The translations under genes and the position numbers were made by a program. This document shows, piece after piece, positions 29,197 to 32,404 of a stretch of DNA of 32,404 bases. The notes beneath the pieces were generated by a model. That model was given only the letters and a program-made list of their open reading frames with translations, was not told where the DNA came from and did not search any database. This stretch comes from Parcubacteria group bacterium GW2011_GWA2_40_143 (lineage in GTDB: Bacteria; Patescibacteriota; Minisyncoccia; UBA9983): contig LBYH01000012.1 of assembly GCA_000996035.1 (NCBI GenBank), positions 1 through 32,404 on the forward strand, read 5' to 3'. Within the stretch, counting starts at the first letter, position 1. Every line of letters begins with the position of its first letter.

Positions 29197-30473
29197 GAGG
29201 CTAAAGATTTTTTTTCAATAACAGTATTTGCGACAGGCAAAGTGAAATAAAACACCGAGCCCGGCCCGTCTTCTCTCGGCTGAAAACCCGCATCACCACC
29301 ATGTCTTTTGATGATATTTTTAACTATAAAAAGGCCCAGACCGGAACCTTCCGTGTGCGCCTCCTTGGCTTTCTTATCTCTGAAGAATTTAGTAAAGAGA
29401 GAAGAAACGGCCTCAGGCGAAACTCCCATACCGCTGTCTTTAACCACAAATTTTATAAATTCTCCGGCTTTTTCCAAATACAAATCTATCTTGCCTTTTA
29501 CCGGTGTATATTTTATGGAGTTTGTAAGGTAATTGGCCACAGCGGCGCCTATTCTGCTCTTATCGCCTCTTACAATATAATTAGAGTCAGCGGGAGAGTG
29601 ATAAGTTACCTTAATCTCTTTTAAATCACTTTCTTCTTTAGCGGATGCCGCCATTTGAGTCACAAGTTCACTCATGTCTAAATCTTCCATCTTATAACCG
29701 AACAGACCTTCTTCTATGTCCGTAATGTCCAGCAAATCAGAAGTGAGCTTCACCAACTTGTCGGCATTGTTTATTATGTTATTTAAATTTTTTTCCTGCT
29801 TTTCTTTATTGGCGTCTTTGCCTATAATCTCGCCGGCCGCCCATTTTATATTAGTAAGAGGAGTAAGAAATTTATGGGACATAATGGTAACATATTCTGT
29901 TTTCATTTTATCCAAATATTTTACGCGGCTTACGTCTCGGATAATTTTAAGGATTTCACCCTTCTCCTCGTTTAGAGTTACTTTGATGATAAGATAATAA
30001 AGTTCCTGACCGGTCTCGTTTACAAAAGAATATTCCATCTCTTCCTTTTCCTTCATCTCTTTTTTCAAAACATTAGCCAAAAAAGAATTTTTGGCCGCTA
30101 TTTTAAAAGCGCCGTCGCCTTTCAAATCTTTTTCCGTAACACCGATAAAATTTTCCGCGGCGCTGTTTACCGATAGCACTCGGCCATCTTTATCATGCAC
30201 CACCAATCCTTCTATCATATTTTCTACGATTTCTTTTTGGCGTCTTTCAAGCACCAATCCTTCTTCTTCTTTCTCAGAAATGCGGTTTAAAAACAAAACA
30301 GAAAATTTGGTGAATACGATAATCACCACCGCGATAAGTGGTATTATTATAAAAAGTATATAAGCGAAAAAAGAAAAATTACCGGGATAAAGAGAAGACA
30401 GCGCCGCGTTTAAAAACGCGAGCGCCGCCACTCCCCCTATAACCCCTAAAATCTTTTTTTTGTTCATCCTCAT
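29193..30473 (-). CDS. PAS-containing sensor histidine kinase
   Basis: A 426-residue membrane kinase. Two N-terminal TM helices (about 8-27 and 35-58) have almost no extracytoplasmic loop, so it may sense within the membrane or cytoplasm. A PAS domain spans about 80-185 (MIEGLVVHDKDGRVLSVNSA). HisKA carries the phospho-acceptor H200 in IMSHKFLTPLTNIKW. The ATPase domain has the N box NYLTNSIKYTP, G1 DSGMGV, F box LFTKFFR and G2 GSGLGLFIV. Start may be M1 or M3. It forms an operon with a membrane protein (10-nt gap) and a response regulator upstream. Confidence 0.94.
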   Translation of the reverse strand: MRMNKKKILGVIGGVAALAFLNAALSSLYPGNFSFFAYILFIIIPLIAVVIIVFTKFSVLFLNRISEKEEEGLVLERRQKEIVENMIEGLVVHDKDGRVLSVNSAAENFIGVTEKDLKGDGAFKIAAKNSFLANVLKKEMKEKEEMEYSFVNETGQELYYLIIKVTLNEEKGEILKIIRDVSRVKYLDKMKTEYVTIMSHKFLTPLTNIKWAAGEIIGKDANKEKQEKNLNNIINNADKLVKLTSDLLDITDIEEGLFGYKMEDLDMSELVTQMAASAKEESDLKEIKVTYHSPADSNYIVRGDKSRIGAAVANYLTNSIKYTPVKGKIDLYLEKAGEFIKFVVKDSGMGVSPEAVSSLFTKFFRDKKAKEAHTEGSGLGLFIVKNIIKRHGGDAGFQPREDGPGSVFYFTLPVANTVIEKKSLAS

Positions 30474-30483
30474 CTTTTCTATC

Positions 30484-30918
30484 CTACATAGATAAGCTTC
30501 TTCTGGCTGAAGCTAGTTTGTACAAACCAAGTATCACCAAGATAAAGCCAAGCCCCACACCGAAAGCGTGCGCGATGGAAGATCCGGCCGCGCCCAATAT
30601 GGAGGGAAATGATTCCACTCCGGTGTACATCCAGACGAGCAAATGAGAATCACCTATGCCATAAAACAGGACTCCCCACGCGATAAAATAGAAACCTCTC
30701 TGGAAAGGAGTGCCTTTGTAAATTCTTGACACAAGGTAAGCGATGATTGCTGTCATCACCAGGAGAGTTATCTCCACCACCAAGGTTACAAACACCTCGG
30801 CGATGCCTTTAATCTCAAGCATGCTTCCTATTTTCTGATAAGAAAGCATCACAGGGAACACCAAAATGATATCAATTATTATAATCAAGGCTATAAGCCA
30901 CTTAAAATTTTTTGACAT
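30484..30918 (-). CDS. Four-TM membrane protein in a two-component operon
   Basis: A 144-residue protein with four hydrophobic helices at about 8-26, 42-66, 78-98 and 115-136, and a short basic tail (LASARRSLSM). No family was recognised. Conserved-looking polar spots are YGIGDSHLLVW between helices 3 and 4 and HAFGVGLGF. It starts 1 nt after the response regulator stop and ends 10 nt before the kinase. It may therefore be the input module or a partner of the kinase, whose own sensor loop is tiny. Confidence 0.62.
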   Translation of the reverse strand: MSKNFKWLIALIIIIDIILVFPVMLSYQKIGSMLEIKGIAEVFVTLVVEITLLVMTAIIAYLVSRIYKGTPFQRGFYFIAWGVLFYGIGDSHLLVWMYTGVESFPSILGAAGSSIAHAFGVGLGFILVILGLYKLASARRSLSM

Positions 30919-30919
30919 G

Positions 30920-31318
30920 TTATTTTTTGTTTGAATCGTCTTCTTGATTGCTTATATATTTCCGGACCTTTTTCACTATATCTTCCGGAGTGCTGTAGGC
31001 CTTTACGATGTAATCCTTCGCTCCAAGAAGCATGGCGTTATCTATGCTTGTTTTGTCGTAAAGATTGGAAAGCATCACCACCGGCACCGGCTTAGCCGGA
31101 CCATGATCTCGTATCTCTCTTAAAACGCCGATTCCGTCCATCCCTGGCAAAACAATATCCAAGAGAACAAGGTCGTAATTACCTTCTCTGGCCTTTTGAA
31201 GTCCGGTCTCGCCATCGGAAGCCGCTTCAATATCATATTCGTCTTTATTAAACTTATCAGACAAAACGCTCAGCAGAAAAGAGTCGTCTTCCACTATAAG
31301 TATTTTTTTCTTTGCCAT
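30920..31318 (-). CDS. Single-domain response regulator (REC)
   Basis: A 132-residue receiver domain without an output domain, like CheY/Spo0F. The acidic pocket is E10-D11-D12 (ILIVEDDSF). The phospho-acceptor is D54 in LVLLDIVLPGMDG. The Ser/Thr switch is in VVMLSN and the conserved Lys is in KDYIVKAY. The tail is short and charged. It is first in a minus-strand operon with the membrane protein and the PAS kinase, which presumably phosphorylates it. With no DNA-binding domain, the output must go through another protein. Confidence 0.95.
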   Translation of the reverse strand: MAKKKILIVEDDSFLLSVLSDKFNKDEYDIEAASDGETGLQKAREGNYDLVLLDIVLPGMDGIGVLREIRDHGPAKPVPVVMLSNLYDKTSIDNAMLLGAKDYIVKAYSTPEDIVKKVRKYISNQEDDSNKK

Positions 31319-31526
31319 AAATAATCTTTCAAAAATAACGATTCTTAATTAACCACTAATAATCAAACGTTTCATCGACCGGTACAAACCGAAACAATCT
31401 TTACTTTCTTTTTATATTCTATCAAAGCCAAATGAGCATGGCAATCAAAACCGTGGAAATGATAGCGGCCACATCTTTTCCTAACCATTGATTTTAGAGC
31501 TTTTTTGTGTTAAAAATAAACAACAA

Positions 31527-31602
31527 GGGCCTTTAGCTCATCTGGTAGAGCGCCTCATTTGCAATGAGGAGGTAAGCGGTTCGAGTCCGCTAAGGTCCAC
31601 CA
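31527..31602 (+). tRNA. tRNA-Ala (TGC)
   Basis: Plus-strand cloverleaf: acceptor GGGCCTT/AAGGTCC, D stem GCTC/GAGC, anticodon stem CCTCA/TGAGG with loop TTTGCAA giving anticodon TGC, and T arm AGCGG-TTCGAGT-CCGCT. Discriminator A is followed by an encoded CCA (31600-31602). The other three tRNAs in the window lack encoded CCA. Confidence 0.96.
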
Positions 31603-31643
31603 AACGAAACATTGTCGGAATTAAGAAAGCGGAGCGATTTGGC

Positions 31644-31653
31644 GGGGGGGGGG
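31644..31653 (+). repeat. Run of ten G
   Basis: A G10 homopolymer lies in a short G-rich patch (GGCGGGG...AATGCGGGCGGG) 42 nt past tRNA-Ala(TGC). It is not within a credible gene. Such runs are hypermutable and also error-prone in sequencing and assembly. Confidence 0.6.
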
Positions 31654-31748
31654 AATGCGGGCGGGTTTCGGAATTACCCAAAAAAATTTTGAATCGCCAT
31701 AACTCATAAGTATCATTATAGTGCAACATTTACCTATAATGCAACAAG

Positions 31749-31757
31749 TGCTAAAAT
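31749..31757 (+). promoter_or_regulatory. Extended -10 promoter for the XRE/PurZ-like pair
   Basis: TGCTAAAAT, identical to the element at valS, ends 7 nt before the ATG at 31765. Transcription would begin at or next to the start codon. It would drive the XRE regulator and the synthetase-like gene 4 nt behind it. Confidence 0.45.
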
Positions 31758-31764
31758 GTAGATA

Positions 31765-31977
31765 ATGGATATGACAGAAATATCGCCAAAACTTGGACTA
31801 AATCTCAAGCGCATTAGAACAAAGAAAAAAAAGTCGCAAGGAGATATTGCACGTGCCTTAGAGGTTCACAGAGCGTATGTGAGTGGTATAGAAAACGGCA
31901 AACGCAATCCTACTCTTGCGACAATAGAGAATTTGGCTAATGCACTTGGTGTAACAGCTAGTGAGCTTTTGAAATAA
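31765..31977 (+). CDS. XRE-family helix-turn-helix regulator
   Basis: A 70-residue protein that is a single Cro/CI-type HTH domain: LGLNLKRIRTKKKKSQGDIA, then RALEVHRAYVSGIENGKRNP and TLATIENLANALGVTASELL. No effector domain is present. It could bind DNA as a dimer and repress its own promoter. An internal ATG (codon 3) would give a slightly shorter form. It is followed after 4 nt by the PurA/PurZ-like gene, so it may regulate that gene. No operator repeat was identified. Confidence 0.92.
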   Translation: MDMTEISPKLGLNLKRIRTKKKKSQGDIARALEVHRAYVSGIENGKRNPTLATIENLANALGVTASELLK

Positions 31978-31981
31978 ATTT

Positions 31982-32404
31982 ATGAAAGGCAAAGTGACAA
32001 TCGTAATAGGCGGACAGTTTGGTTCAGAGGCAAAAGGCAAAGTAATTTCATTTCTTGCCGATGAATTTGATCTTGCCGTAAGAACTGGGTCACCGAATGC
32101 GGGACATACGGTTTTTAAGGACGCGAATATTTATCGTCTACAACAAATTCCTGCGACTTTTGTAAATAAAAAATGCGTTCTCTATATCGGTGCAGGTGCA
32201 CTCATCAACCCCGATATTTTAAGAAGAGAGGTTGAGCGCACTAATACAAAAGAACGCCTTTTTATTGATCCACAAGCTGGAATCATTGAGGAAAAACATC
32301 TTTTGCAAGAAGGCGAGCTTGTTCAAAAAATCGGAAGCACAGGAAAAGGTTGTGGTGCGGCACTTGCTGATAGAATCTGGCGAAAAGATTTCAAGCTCGC
32401 AAAA
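31982..32404 (+). CDS. Adenylosuccinate synthetase homologue with Ser in place of catalytic Asp (PurZ-like), 5' part
   Basis: The first 141 codons are visible; the gene runs off the window. The GTP-binding start TIVIGGQFGSEAKGKV corresponds to 'QWGDEGKGK' of PurA: the catalytic Asp is S15 here and the following Gly is A17. NAGHT (PurA His41 motif) is kept in RTGSPNAGHTVF. LQQIPATF, VLYIGAGALINPDIL and GSTGKGCGAALADRIWRK match later PurA blocks (GTTGRGIGPAY..). PurA condenses IMP with Asp; phage PurZ uses dGMP to make diaminopurine precursors and, as I recall, lacks the catalytic Asp. Function cannot be settled from a fragment. It lies 4 nt behind an XRE regulator. Confidence 0.8.
   Translation, partial: MKGKVTIVIGGQFGSEAKGKVISFLADEFDLAVRTGSPNAGHTVFKDANIYRLQQIPATFVNKKCVLYIGAGALINPDILRREVERTNTKERLFIDPQAGIIEEKHLLQEGELVQKIGSTGKGCGAALADRIWRKDFKLAK

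Overview
The window looks like a chromosomal stretch of a Patescibacteria (CPR) bacterium, most likely Parcubacteria. This is inferred from gene content: compact, often overlapping genes, trimmed translation enzymes, a DUF8128-type membrane protein, a HARE/sigma-4 HTH protein, DDE and RAYT transposase types common there, and AT-rich low-complexity inserts inside conserved genes. Most protein families were recognised from translated motifs, without database search.

Layout. 1-5.6 kb: the start of a 3-methyladenine DNA glycosylase (minus strand, cut by the window edge), a DoxX-like membrane protein, then tRNA-binding protein, tsaD, valS, prsW and hsp20 on the plus strand. 5.6-9.6 kb: tRNA-Phe, a small coiled-coil/TM protein and a Wzy/O-antigen-ligase-like protein (minus), divergent from a WcaJ-like sugar transferase (surface glycan). 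9.6-11.8 kb: mnmA (minus) and a HEPN/nucleotidyltransferase pair (plus). 11.8-18.7 kb, all minus: ychF, a membrane protein, a terminator, then leuS - HARE-HTH - DUF8128 - mltG. 18.7-21.4 kb: an AT-rich three-gene cassette (radical SAM, broken glycosyltransferase, CDP-alcohol phosphotransferase-like). 21.4-23.9 kb: a RAYT transposon with perfect 24-nt inverted ends, followed by a run of truncated or internally deleted genes. 23.9-27.5 kb: capA, ddl, an alpha/beta hydrolase with a long structured leader, a small membrane protein, tRNA-Ala(GGC), tRNA-Arg(CCT) and a glutaredoxin. 27.5-28.35 kb: a scrap yard holding a deleted DDE transposase, a Nudix fragment, a ychF tail fragment and a RAYT end. 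28.4-32.4 kb: nfo, a histidine kinase/membrane protein/response regulator operon, tRNA-Ala(TGC), an XRE regulator and the start of a PurA/PurZ-like gene that runs off the window.

How the genes fit together. Much of the window serves translation accuracy and tRNA modification (ValRS, LeuRS, TsaD, MnmA, tRNA-binding protein, four tRNAs) and cell-envelope building (MltG, Ddl, CapA, sugar transferase, ligase). The points most worth a second look are: an adenylosuccinate-synthetase homologue with Ser in place of the catalytic Asp (PurZ-like); a LeuRS that lacks its whole CP1 editing domain; at least five genes carrying internal deletions; a shared AT-rich repeat inserted in frame in mnmA and leuS; a recurrent extended -10/N6-7/ATG arrangement implying leaderless mRNAs; and Nudix and ychF fragments that each carry a single in-frame TGA.
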